Assembly (NCBI RefSeq): GCF_002994615.1
Contig: NZ_PVNK01000165.1
Location: forward strand, 1-64,000
Direction of reading: 5' to 3'
Source of the DNA: Enhygromyxa salina
GTDB lineage: Bacteria > Myxococcota_A > Polyangia > Nannocystales > Nannocystaceae
Length of the DNA: 64,000 nt
This document shows, piece by piece, positions 1 through 7,301 of this stretch (its first letter is position 1; each line of letters starts with the position of its first letter). Both the position numbers and the translations under genes were made by a program. The notes below the pieces were generated by a model, which saw nothing but the letters and a program-made list of their open reading frames with translations, searched no databases and was not told the DNA's origin.

Positions 1-151
1 GAGCGGGGGTCGTCGTCAGTTCACCGCGACGCATCAAGATGCGTTGCTCGCCGGTCTCGATCTCGAGTTCATCGAGTCGGAAGCGCTTGAACAGCTTGGC
101 GAGCTCGCTGACGTAGGCGATGTCGGGCAGCTTCGAGTCTTGGTCGGACAT
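1..151 (-). CDS. accB: Biotin carboxyl carrier protein of acetyl-CoA carboxylase, N-terminal part (cut by window edge)
   Basis: Only the first 50 codons lie in the window, read leftward from ATG at 151. The N-terminus has the helix typical of AccB, with a SELAKLFKRF stretch, then LDELEIETGEQR and an MRRG motif; AccB proteins carry the same LxELxIxxxxxxIxxRR pattern ahead of a flexible linker and the C-terminal biotinyl domain, which here would be outside the window. AccB carries the biotin that shuttles carboxyl groups in the first step of fatty-acid synthesis. It lies 132 bp downstream of aroQ on the same strand; an aroQ-accB-accC order is common in bacteria, so accC probably follows beyond the edge. 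The call rests on a short segment plus context. Confidence 0.8.
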   Translation of the reverse strand, partial: MSDQDSKLPDIAYVSELAKLFKRFRLDELEIETGEQRILMRRGELTTTPA

Positions 152-283
152 GTCGGAGTCGAGTCGGAGTCGGAGAGGTCGGCCGGGCCAGTCTAGGCGG
201 CAATCTGGCCGTCGTCAGGGGCCGAAGATGGGGCGAGGCGTCGCGAGGGATCTCCCCGCTCGGACTCAGCCCGTCTCGGTCGT

Positions 284-871
284 TTAGGCCGCGCGGGGGG
301 CTTGCGGCGGGTTCGTGAGCCGTGCGGCGAGAGCGTGAAGCGCGAGGCGGTAGGAGTCGGGGCCGAGGCCCATGATCACACCCGCGCAGGCGGCCCCTGT
401 GACCGAGTTGTGGCGCAGGGCCTCGCGGGCGTAGAGGTTCGAGAGGTGGACTTCGATCGTCGGCAACGCGACTCCGGTGATCGCGTCGCGCAGGGCGATG
501 GAGGTGTGGGAGTAGCCTCCGGGGTTGATGATCAGTCCGCGCCGAGTTGGCGGAGGATCCACACTTTGGCCGTCTGCTCGAGGGTGTGCAGCGGGGATCG
601 CAGGGGCGGGGCTGGGCGCCGGGCCCGACGCTGGGCGCGACGCGGAGCTGAAGCTGTGGATCCGATCGATGAGCTGACCCTCGCCGTTGGCCTGGAAGGT
701 CTCGACCGCCAGGCCAAGCTGCTCGCCGAGGGCGACGAGCTCGCGGTCGATCTCGGCGAGCGTCGTCGCCCCGTAGATCTCGGGCTCGCGCACCCCGAGC
801 AAGTTCAAGTTGGGCCCGTGGACGACCAGGACGCACCCGGCGGGCGTCGATGTCGGCGTCGACATCGGCAT
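284..871 (-). CDS. aroQ: Type II 3-dehydroquinate dehydratase with an internal insertion
   Basis: Predicted to dehydrate 3-dehydroquinate to 3-dehydroshikimate in the shikimate pathway. Family signatures are present: HGPNLNLLG near the N-terminus, the EIYG tyrosine region, NPGGYSHTS with the catalytic histidine, EVHLSN and the C-terminal GLGPDSYRLAL. The protein is 195 aa, whereas the family is usually about 145-155 aa. The excess is an Ala/Pro/Ser-rich stretch of roughly 35-40 residues between LIDRIH and GLIINPGG, where homologs have a short helix. In the neighbouring reading frame the same DNA encodes LEQTAKVWILRQLGAD right before the conserved strand, so a pair of compensating frameshifts or a local sequence error is possible. 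It starts 7 bp after the roadblock gene and probably shares its transcript. Confidence 0.9.
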   Translation of the reverse strand: MPMSTPTSTPAGCVLVVHGPNLNLLGVREPEIYGATTLAEIDRELVALGEQLGLAVETFQANGEGQLIDRIHSFSSASRPASGPAPSPAPAIPAAHPRADGQSVDPPPTRRGLIINPGGYSHTSIALRDAITGVALPTIEVHLSNLYAREALRHNSVTGAACAGVIMGLGPDSYRLALHALAARLTNPPQAPRAA

Positions 872-878
872 CAGGGCA

Positions 879-1241
879 TCAGCCGGGGTAGAGATCGGCG
901 CTGAGTGCCTTGGCCTGCGAGCGGAGCATCCAGCGGCCCTTGCCCATGTGGGCGGCGTTCTCGAGCAACACGGTCACGAAGTACTCCTGGGACAGCACCC
1001 GGACCAGCACGGTGCCGTACTCGGCCTTGAGCGTGATGTCCGAGATCGTACCCATCTCGAGGCTGTTGGCTGCGTCGCGCAGCTCGAGGAAGCGAAACGA
1101 GAACTCCATCGCCATCGACTCGATGTCGGTGTCGGAGTCTGGTTGCAGCCACTGCTCGACGGCGATCCCGTCGAAGCCCATGAGGATCGCGCCCTTGGCG
1201 CCAGGCGTGCCCTCAACGATCTTTCGCAGGATTTCGTCCAT
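879..1241 (-). CDS. Roadblock/LC7 domain protein
   Basis: A 120-aa single-domain protein of the roadblock/LC7 superfamily, to which MglB, the GTPase-activating partner of the polarity GTPase MglA, belongs. The features seen are an N-terminal helix (MDEILRKIVEGTPG), a strand-turn with GAILMGFDGIAVE, and a central helix followed by the LVRVLSQEYFVTVLLE strand pair that forms the dimer sheet. It is shorter than typical MglB and no MglA-type GTPase is adjacent, so its partner is unknown. It is the first gene of a leftward run with aroQ (7-bp gap) and accB. It could be a regulatory scaffold for an unlinked small GTPase; this is inference from the family, not from the context. Confidence 0.75.
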   Translation of the reverse strand: MDEILRKIVEGTPGAKGAILMGFDGIAVEQWLQPDSDTDIESMAMEFSFRFLELRDAANSLEMGTISDITLKAEYGTVLVRVLSQEYFVTVLLENAAHMGKGRWMLRSQAKALSADLYPG

Positions 1242-1387
1242 CGGCGGTCGACCACGAGGTTCGCAGCCGATCCCGGGTCAGGTCAAGTTACTGGTCGGCC
1301 TCGATCACAAGACCGCAGGCGCTCCCGCCCCCCCCGAGAGACCGGCGGCGTCAGGCGGACCAAGGAGGTCGTCGAGGCGCTCAGACG

Positions 1388-1512
1388 AGCCCCCTCTCAG
1401 GGGGCCACGCAACCCACTGCGAGGCACATGAGGGCCCACCGAGCGAGGAACGAGCGACCGGCCGCGCAGCGGCCGTGCGTGGCAAAGTCCAAGGTGGCCG
1501 GGGGGGTCTAAA
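1388..1512 (-). repeat. Gene-3'-end hairpin repeat, copy 1
   Basis: Copy of a dispersed non-coding repeat also found at 17600-18124 and 58565-58700. Read leftward from the end of the lipoprotein gene it has TTTAGACCCCCC, then GCCACGCACGGCCGC..GCGGCCGG (a GC-rich stem), a CTCGCTCGGTGGGC block, and finally GGCCCCCT..AGGGGGCT, a second stem. It overlaps the stop codon of the adjacent gene and keeps the same orientation relative to that gene as the other copies. Confidence 0.8.
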
Positions 1513-2419
1513 AGAAATCGACGGTCAGGCGGTAGCGGCCCTTGTTGGCGCCGATCTGATCGACGACCAGGTAGGTGGTGGCCGATCCGCCGAAGTTCGC
1601 CGAGGCCAAGCCGCCGCAGGACAGCTCGCTCGCGGTCGCGCAGTCGTCACGGAGCGAGACGATCGGCTGGATGTCGCCCTCGAGGACCTCGACGCTGGCG
1701 GTGACCGTGCCGCCGCCGGTGAGCACGAGGGTGAAGATGTCCTCGTCGCCGGGTGCCGAGCAGCTGCTGTCGAGGCGGCCCTGCTTGGCGTCGAGGGTGG
1801 CCTCCCACACGAAGTTGCCGCCGGCCATCAGCTCGATCGCCTGGTCCTCGACGGCGTCGAGGCAGTCACCCTCGAACGCGTTGTCGCCGAAGCGAAGGTC
1901 GAAGGCATAGTCGCCGGACTCCCCGAGCTCGGTGTCGACGATGATGTAGTAGGTGTCGTCGCCGCCCTGGTCGTAGAAACCGCGACCAGGCACGGAATTG
2001 ACGATGTCAGCGCAGACTTCGGACTCTTCGATGACGCCCTCGAGGCACGGATCTTCGCCTCGCACGACCCGCAGCACGGGGTTGAAATTGGTCTCTTCCG
2101 GCCGGAAGTCGACGAACACGTCGCCGACGACCGAGCCGATGCGGTAGACGTCTTCGGCCCCGCTTCCGCCGCACCAGCCCTCGGTCCCCGAGCACCCGCC
2201 GAGGCTGCCGCGGACGACGATATTCTGGCCCGTGGGCAGGTCGATCGGGTCTTGGCACGAGCCGATACGGGGCGCGAGCGGCTCGCCGCCGGTCTCGCCG
2301 GTCTCGCCCGCGACCGTGTTGTCGACACACACGGGGCTGTAGTCGGGATCGGTGCGCAGGCCACAGCCGAGCAGGCAGGTCGCGAAGCCAATCGAGGCGA
2401 GGCCGACACGCAGGTTCAT
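1508..2419 (-). CDS. Putative secreted lipoprotein, two beta-rich repeats
   Basis: No function recognised. The ATG at 2419 is preferred over one 45 bp upstream because it places a lipoprotein signal at the start: MNLRVGLASIGF then LLG-C, lipidation Cys at residue 19. The mature 285-residue part is acidic and shows two related halves, each with an acid-rich segment of the type GDVFVDFRPEE / GDEDIFTLVL and a terminal strand (YAFDLRFG and YRLTVDFF). This resembles the bacterial pre-peptidase C-terminal style beta-sandwich, in which polar residues coat a secreted domain. Several Cys pairs (CLDAVED, CSAPG, CATASELSC) suggest disulfides. It stands alone, with a hairpin repeat at its 3' end. Confidence 0.7.
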   Translation of the reverse strand: MNLRVGLASIGFATCLLGCGLRTDPDYSPVCVDNTVAGETGETGGEPLAPRIGSCQDPIDLPTGQNIVVRGSLGGCSGTEGWCGGSGAEDVYRIGSVVGDVFVDFRPEETNFNPVLRVVRGEDPCLEGVIEESEVCADIVNSVPGRGFYDQGGDDTYYIIVDTELGESGDYAFDLRFGDNAFEGDCLDAVEDQAIELMAGGNFVWEATLDAKQGRLDSSCSAPGDEDIFTLVLTGGGTVTASVEVLEGDIQPIVSLRDDCATASELSCGGLASANFGGSATTYLVVDQIGANKGRYRLTVDFF

Positions 2420-2600
2420 GGAACGATCTTGCACGGGGCTCCGGGAGCCGTCAAAGGCCGTCAAAGGCCTGCTAGATCAGGAATAGGGCGGCTTCGGCGG
2501 CCTGGCCGTTCGAGCGAAGTGTATGTCCGCCTCCCCTGTAGCCTTCACTTGGGAGGCCGCTGCGTGATCCGTAGCGCTACATGTTTCGTGGGCTCCAAAA

Positions 2601-2651
2601 CAAAAAGTCACGCACCGTGAACTCCCCCAGGAAGCGAGCTCACGGTGCGTG
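2601..2651 (-). terminator. Rho-independent terminator of the epimerase/Wzc transcript (leftward)
   Basis: A 16-bp inverted repeat pairs 2609-2624 with 2636-2651 (core CACGCACCGTGA / TCACGGTGCGTG, one mismatch) around an 11-nt loop. On the minus strand the stem is followed directly by ACTTTTTGTTTT, a U-rich tract. It lies 238 bp beyond the stop of the epimerase gene. Confidence 0.8.
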
Positions 2652-2888
2652 GGTCGGTGGTGACGCGGTGTCGAACTGACCGGGTGCCAGAATGCTTGCC
2701 CCTATCGGGCACCCCCGCGCTGTGTGTTGTCGTGTGAACCGGGTGGCCCACACGAGCAGCGTTCACCAGTGGTTGTGTCCTGAGTCGGTGAACCCGTCAT
2801 GCTTTTTTCAGTGACGCCACTCACGTGCTTGCGTGGCTGGCGCGCTAGCGTTCACAGCACCCTCGCGGTCCGCGTGTGCTCGAGTCGC
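2652..2888. other. Structured intergenic stretch, no gene seen
   Basis: Together with 2420-2600 this is a 469-bp gene-free gap. It holds several short inverted repeats: GGGTGCC/GGGCACCC near 2685-2715, GTGTG/CACAC near 2732-2753, and GTTCACC (2761-2767) with GGTGAAC (2787-2793). The last is followed by a run of six T at 2803-2808 on the plus strand. This could be a long structured 3' UTR of the leftward operon or a small RNA on the plus strand. No open frame with recognisable coding features was found. Confidence 0.4.
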
Positions 2889-3962
2889 TCAGCTCGGGTT
2901 CAGCAGCCACTTCATCGTCGCGCGCAGGGCCGCCTGCATCGACCTTCGCGGCGCGTAGCCGAGCTGCTCGCGGGCGCGGCTGATGTCGGCGCGGCTGTGG
3001 ACGATGTCGCCGGCTCGCGGATCTTCGTGGCGTGGGGCGAGACCCTCGCAGGGGGCCCCGAGCTCGACCATGCCCGCGTGGATCATCTCGTAGAGCTCGA
3101 GCAAGGTCGTGCGCCCGCCGAGGCCGACGTTGAACACGGCCTCGCTCGGATCGCCGGGCCGCTCGCGCTGATCGGCTGACGCGCGCTCGGGCCAGGTCGC
3201 GGCCAGGAGGTTGGCCTGGACGACGTCCTCGACCGGGCAAAAATCGCGGGTGTTGAGGCCGTCGCCGAAGATCGCCGGCTGCTCGCCCTTGGCCAGGAGC
3301 GCGACCCACTTGGGGATCACTGCAGCGTAGGCGCCGTTGGGATCCTGGCGGGCGCCGACGATGTTGAAGTAGCGCAAGGCGGCGACGGGCAGCCCGAAGC
3401 TGCGCGTGGTTGCGAGCCCGAGGACCTCGGCGACGTGCTTGTGGGCGGCGTAGGGCGACAGCGGCCGACCGATCCGCTGCTCGAGCTGGGCGCCGGTCTC
3501 GGGCTCGCCCGGGCAGTCGCCGTAGACCGCCGACGAGGACGCGTGGACGAGGCTGCGAGCGCCGGCTTGGCGGGCGGCCTCGAGCACGTTGAAGGTCCCG
3601 TCGACGTTGACGGCGAAGGCGTCGAGGGGCTCGGCGATCGTGCGCGGGACCGAGGCCACGGCGGCGTGGTGGAGCACGTGGTCGACGCCTTCGCAGGCCG
3701 CGAGGACCCCGTCGAAGTCACGCACGTCGGCCTCGATCACGTGGAGGCGATCGTCGGCGTCGGCGGCCCCGCGGGCGACCGCCCCGCGGACGAGGGCCTC
3801 GAGGTTGGCGTGGGTGCCGGTCTCGAAATTGTCGAGCCCGACGACCTCCTGGCCGAGGGCGAGGAGCTGCTCGGCGAGGTGCGAGCCGATGAAGCCCGCG
3901 ACCCCGGTGACAAGCCAGCGGCGCGGGTTCGCGCGCAGCTGCGCTTCGACGGTCTCGATCAT
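2889..3962 (-). CDS. NAD-dependent epimerase/dehydratase, WbpP/TviC-like UDP-sugar 4-epimerase
   Basis: A 357-aa extended short-chain dehydrogenase. ATG at 3962 is chosen because it begins a typical N-terminus and lies 10 bp after the Wzc-like gene; the longer open frame runs backwards into that gene. It has the NAD-binding TGVAGFIGS motif at about residues 18-26, the LDNFETG segment after the second strand, and the catalytic YxxxK (YAAHK) near residue 170. The pattern WLVTGVAGFIGSHLAEQLL..GLDNF is closest to WbpP/TviC-type UDP-GlcNAc(A) C4-epimerases, not to short GalE. In the same transcript as the polysaccharide co-polymerase, it probably makes a UDP-hexosamine or uronate precursor for an exported polysaccharide. 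The exact substrate cannot be told from sequence. Confidence 0.85.
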   Translation of the reverse strand: MIETVEAQLRANPRRWLVTGVAGFIGSHLAEQLLALGQEVVGLDNFETGTHANLEALVRGAVARGAADADDRLHVIEADVRDFDGVLAACEGVDHVLHHAAVASVPRTIAEPLDAFAVNVDGTFNVLEAARQAGARSLVHASSSAVYGDCPGEPETGAQLEQRIGRPLSPYAAHKHVAEVLGLATTRSFGLPVAALRYFNIVGARQDPNGAYAAVIPKWVALLAKGEQPAIFGDGLNTRDFCPVEDVVQANLLAATWPERASADQRERPGDPSEAVFNVGLGGRTTLLELYEMIHAGMVELGAPCEGLAPRHEDPRAGDIVHSRADISRAREQLGYAPRRSMQAALRATMKWLLNPS

Positions 3963-3972
3963 GCTCACGGTC

Positions 3973-6255
3973 TCAGGCGCCTTCGGTCGCTTCTTCGTGG
4001 GGTTGGTAGGTGTAGTACTCGGAGCTGTAGCGGCGGCCCTCGTCGCGGGCGTCGAGCTCGTTGAGGACCACGCCGAGCAGGTTGTTGTCGCCCTGGCGCA
4101 GCTGGGTGAGCGCGCGCTGAATGTCGGTCCGGGTCGTCGAGCGGCAGCGCGCGACCATGACCACACCGTCGACCTGCGGGGCGAGGATCAGCGGATCGGT
4201 GACCGGGAGGGCCGGGGGCGAGTCGATGATCACCACGTCGAAGCGCTCGCGCAGCTCGGCCGTGACCTTGCGGCAGGCCGGAGACTCGAGCAGCTCGGCG
4301 GGGTTGTCGGGGATCCGCCCGCAGGTCAGGACCTCGAGGGTCTCGGGCGCGCCCTCGAGATCGCCCTGGAGCGCGTCGACGAGCTCGTGGGTGCCCTCGA
4401 GCACCGTCGCGAGCCCGTACTCTTCCTTGCCCACGGGCGGGGGGAAGACCTGGTGGAGGCGAGGCCGGCGCATGTCGGCGTCGACGAGGCAGACCTTCTT
4501 TTGAGCCTGGCAGTAGCTCAGGGCCAGGTTCATGGCCGTCGAGCTCTTGCCTTCGGCCGAGGCCGGCGAGGTCACGAGCAGGACCAGCGAGCCCTCGTTC
4601 GAGAGCATGAACGCGAGCGAGGTCCGGATCCCGCGGCAGCGCTCGGCCATCAGCGACTGCGGGAAGAGGTGGGTGTAGAGGTCGCGACGGCGGCGCTGGG
4701 CGCGGACGTTGCCGACGCCGAGGGCCGGGTCGGCGGGCAGCAGCGGGAGCTGGCCGAGGGTCGTGAGCCCGAAGCCCGAGAGCGCGCGCTCGAGGTCGAC
4801 GACCGAGCGGATCCGGTGATCGCGGAGGTCGACGACGACCGCGAACACGGCCCCGAGGCTCAGCCCGATGAAGGCCGCGATCCCGAGCAACAGCGGCTTG
4901 CGCGGGCGGACCGGCTGCTCGGGCGAGGTTGCGAGATCGAGGACCTCGACCGGCGGGATCTCGACCCGGTTGCTGACCCCGATCTCGTCGGTCCGGCTGC
5001 GGAGGCGGGCGTAGCTGGCGGCGGCGTTTTGAGACTCGCGCTCGAGCTGGCGAAACGCGGGCTCGAGCCGGCCGAGCTCGATCGCGCCGTCGCGCTCGGC
5101 GGCGAGCGCGGCCTCGAGCTTGGCCTCGGTCTCGGCGGCGGCCTTGTAGCGGGCCTCGAGCGTGCGGATCATGCCCTTGCTCTCGCTCTCGATCCGTTTG
5201 TCGATCAGCTCGACCCGGCCCTTGGCCTTGCGCCACTGCGGGTGCCGCTGGCCGTAGCGGACGTCGATGTCGCTGAAGTCGCGCTCGGCCTCGAGCCGCT
5301 CGGCGAGCATCCGATCAAAGATGATCCGCTCGCCGCTGCTGAGCAGCGAGGCCCCGGCGAGGCTGCCCTGGGCGTGGAGCTTCTTGGCCTGGCGGTAGGT
5401 CGACTCGATCTCGATCCGCTCGGCCTGGGCGTTCTTGGCCGCCGTCGTCAGCGTCGAGATGCTCTGGGCGATCAGGTTCTGGCGATCCTCGAGCGAGATC
5501 GAGGTGATCCGGTGCTCGCGCTTGAACTCCTCGAGGTCCCGCTCGGCCTTTTGCAGCTCGGCGTCGGCGGTCACGAGCTCGGCCTCGAGGTCGGTCTTGG
5601 CCTTGTCGCCCGTGTCGGATCGCCGCCGCGTGATGTGGGCGAGGTAGGCCTGGGCGACCTCGTTGGCGATGTCGCGGGCGATCTCGGGGTCGGGGTACTC
5701 GGCCGAGATCGCCATGACCCGCGAGCCCCGGACCTCCTCGATGGTGATCATCGACTGGAGGCGCGCGACCGGGTCGAGGCTGGCCTCGGCCTCCTCGCGC
5801 TGGGCGGCGTCGCGGATGCCCTCGGTGCCCAAGAAGGTGGGGTCATCCGACAGGCCCAGCTGCGCGAGCGCGGCTTCGTTGACCTTGCGGCTCGAGATGA
5901 TCTCGCGCTGGGTCTCGAAGTACTGCTTGTAGGCGAGGCGATCGTTGCCCTCTTCCTCGTTGACGCCGCGGACCTTGTCGAGCACCTGGGGGCCGCTGGG
6001 GTTGACGACCAGGGTCGCCGTCGCGCGCCACTGCGGCTGGACGAGGGAGATCGCCAGGACCCCGACCGCGACCGCGAGCACGGTCGTGACCGCGATGACC
6101 AGCCAGCGCCGACCGAGGATCGTCAGCAGCTTGAGCAGCGCGTCGAGTGCGTCCGTCGCACCCTCGCCCTCCGAGCCGCCGTCTCGGGGCGCGATCGGGC
6201 CGCGCGCGCCCAGTTGAGGCGCGCGAGGGCGCGGGCTGCCGGGCGGCTGCGTCAT
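3973..6255 (-). CDS. Wzc-type polysaccharide co-polymerase with C-terminal BY-kinase domain
   Basis: A 760-aa inner-membrane protein that would control chain length and export of an extracellular or capsular polysaccharide. N-terminal Wzz part: first membrane helix about residues 49-71, periplasmic region with long Glu/Arg-rich coiled coil (about 190-400), and a second membrane helix LLLGIAAFIGLSLGAVF around 450-470 preceded by a Pro-rich VRPRKP. Cytoplasmic kinase part: Walker A SPASAEGKSS near residue 560, Walker A' LVDADMRRP and Walker B VVIIDSPP. The C-terminus has a tyrosine cluster (RRYSSEYYTY) typical of autophosphorylated BY-kinases. It combines both halves in one chain, as in proteobacterial Wzc. 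It is followed 10 bp later by the epimerase gene; other export genes are not in the window. Confidence 0.9.
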   Translation of the reverse strand: MTQPPGSPRPRAPQLGARGPIAPRDGGSEGEGATDALDALLKLLTILGRRWLVIAVTTVLAVAVGVLAISLVQPQWRATATLVVNPSGPQVLDKVRGVNEEEGNDRLAYKQYFETQREIISSRKVNEAALAQLGLSDDPTFLGTEGIRDAAQREEAEASLDPVARLQSMITIEEVRGSRVMAISAEYPDPEIARDIANEVAQAYLAHITRRRSDTGDKAKTDLEAELVTADAELQKAERDLEEFKREHRITSISLEDRQNLIAQSISTLTTAAKNAQAERIEIESTYRQAKKLHAQGSLAGASLLSSGERIIFDRMLAERLEAERDFSDIDVRYGQRHPQWRKAKGRVELIDKRIESESKGMIRTLEARYKAAAETEAKLEAALAAERDGAIELGRLEPAFRQLERESQNAAASYARLRSRTDEIGVSNRVEIPPVEVLDLATSPEQPVRPRKPLLLGIAAFIGLSLGAVFAVVVDLRDHRIRSVVDLERALSGFGLTTLGQLPLLPADPALGVGNVRAQRRRRDLYTHLFPQSLMAERCRGIRTSLAFMLSNEGSLVLLVTSPASAEGKSSTAMNLALSYCQAQKKVCLVDADMRRPRLHQVFPPPVGKEEYGLATVLEGTHELVDALQGDLEGAPETLEVLTCGRIPDNPAELLESPACRKVTAELRERFDVVIIDSPPALPVTDPLILAPQVDGVVMVARCRSTTRTDIQRALTQLRQGDNNLLGVVLNELDARDEGRRYSSEYYTYQPHEEATEGA

Positions 6256-6709
6256 CGTTCGCAGCAGCTTAGGAGGGGCGCGCGATGATGTCCAAGACCG
6301 CGCGGATCTCGTCGCTGGGGTCTGGTCACTTGCGCAGACGAGCTGAACACCGAGGCGAGGCCTCGGGCGTCGTCAGTTGTGACCGACCGGTCCGATCGCG
6401 ATTGTGGCGCAAAAAACTCGCGGGTTGTCGAGGGGGCTGACCGGCGGGTGACCATTATGAGCCATTGGCGCGTCGTCGCACCGGGCCCGGAGCTAACGCT
6501 GTTCGCCTGGTTGGGGGTAGAATGTAAACCCTACGTCTGACGCTGCTCATTCTCGCGCGTCACGGAGACCCAGCCTGCGACCACCCAAACTGCCAGTAAT
6601 CTGTCGCCCTGAATCGGGGCGGCTTCGCGACCAAGGCCACCCTCGCACTTTCCACGGCCTTCGGTACACTCTCCAACTGTCACTTTTTTGGTGACGCGAC
6701 CGCTCGCCC
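6256..6709. other. Gene-free divergent region
   Basis: This 454-bp gap separates the leftward Wzc-like gene from the rightward gene at 6710, so it must hold promoters for both. Short frames here lack convincing starts or homology-like features. A somewhat AT-richer patch (GTAGAATGTAAACCC near 6510) could be a promoter element, but no convincing -35/-10 pair was identified. Confidence 0.4.
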
Positions 6710-7153
6710 ATGGACGTCCGCGAACTCGACGACGATCGCCTGCTCATCGAGCACGAACATGGGCACGTGGAGATCCGCGAGCTCGCGTCGGCTGTCTTTG
6801 TCGCGCGTATTTACGGTACGGCGCCTGTGATCGTGGTCGATCCGATGCTGGAGCGGTTTAACGAGCGCATCGACGACGGTCACCGGATCAGTCTGTCCAT
6901 TGATGCGACTGATCTCGCGTTCTTCGAGGCCGAATTTCGCCGCCGGCTGACCGACTGGATGGGCGAGAACAAGCTCCGCCTCGACGATGTCCACCTGCTG
7001 TTCAGCTCGCGGCTCGTGATGATGGGGGCGGCGCTGGTCAACGCGACGATCGGGCCGAAGATCAAGAGCTTCGCCGAGCGCGAGGCGTTCGACGGGGCGA
7101 TCGAGGCGGCGATCGCTGCGCGACAGGCCCGCGCGCGCATTGGCGCGGGCTGA
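6710..7153 (+). CDS. Small conserved-looking protein, possibly STAS-like
   Basis: A 147-aa soluble protein of unrecognised family. It alternates strands and helices: a beta-hairpin start (LLIEHEHGHVEIREL), VFVARIYGTAPVIVVDPMLERFNERI, ISLSIDATDLAFFEAEFRRRLTDWM, then VHLLFSSRLVMMGAALVNATIG. The order strand-helix, a buried strand ending in DATD, a long helix and a strand ending in SSRLV recalls the STAS/SpoIIAA fold, where a residue at the end of the central strand is phosphorylated in anti-sigma antagonists. This is only a fold guess. No signal peptide or membrane helix is present. It is alone, upstream of the MFS genes but separated from them by 148 bp. Confidence 0.6.
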   Translation: MDVRELDDDRLLIEHEHGHVEIRELASAVFVARIYGTAPVIVVDPMLERFNERIDDGHRISLSIDATDLAFFEAEFRRRLTDWMGENKLRLDDVHLLFSSRLVMMGAALVNATIGPKIKSFAEREAFDGAIEAAIAARQARARIGAG

Positions 7154-7301
7154 GCGGGCCCGAAGGGGATCGCCGAGGTCGCGAGCGAGGGCCGGGTCGC
7201 GCGCGTCGACCGAGCTGCGCTGTCTCGTGTTTCGACGGGCCCGGAGCGTGCCTCTACACTGTCACAGCCTCGCGCCTACCTAGGGCCTGCCGACCACGAC
7301 C

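Noticed and set aside
2464-2600. tRNA-like hairpins after the lipoprotein gene
   Set aside because: No T-loop GTTCGANNC in the right spacing and no acceptor stem could be drawn.
3589-6288. 899-codon open frame opposite the Wzc-like gene
   Set aside because: Low-complexity Arg/Leu/Asp/Gly composition and no family features; it is the complement of a high-GC gene with intact kinase motifs.
6256-6310. Possible gene remnant on the minus strand (frame reading PDPSDEIRAVLDIIARPS before a stop)
   Set aside because: A stop codon lies immediately upstream and no start is available; too short to support a pseudogene.
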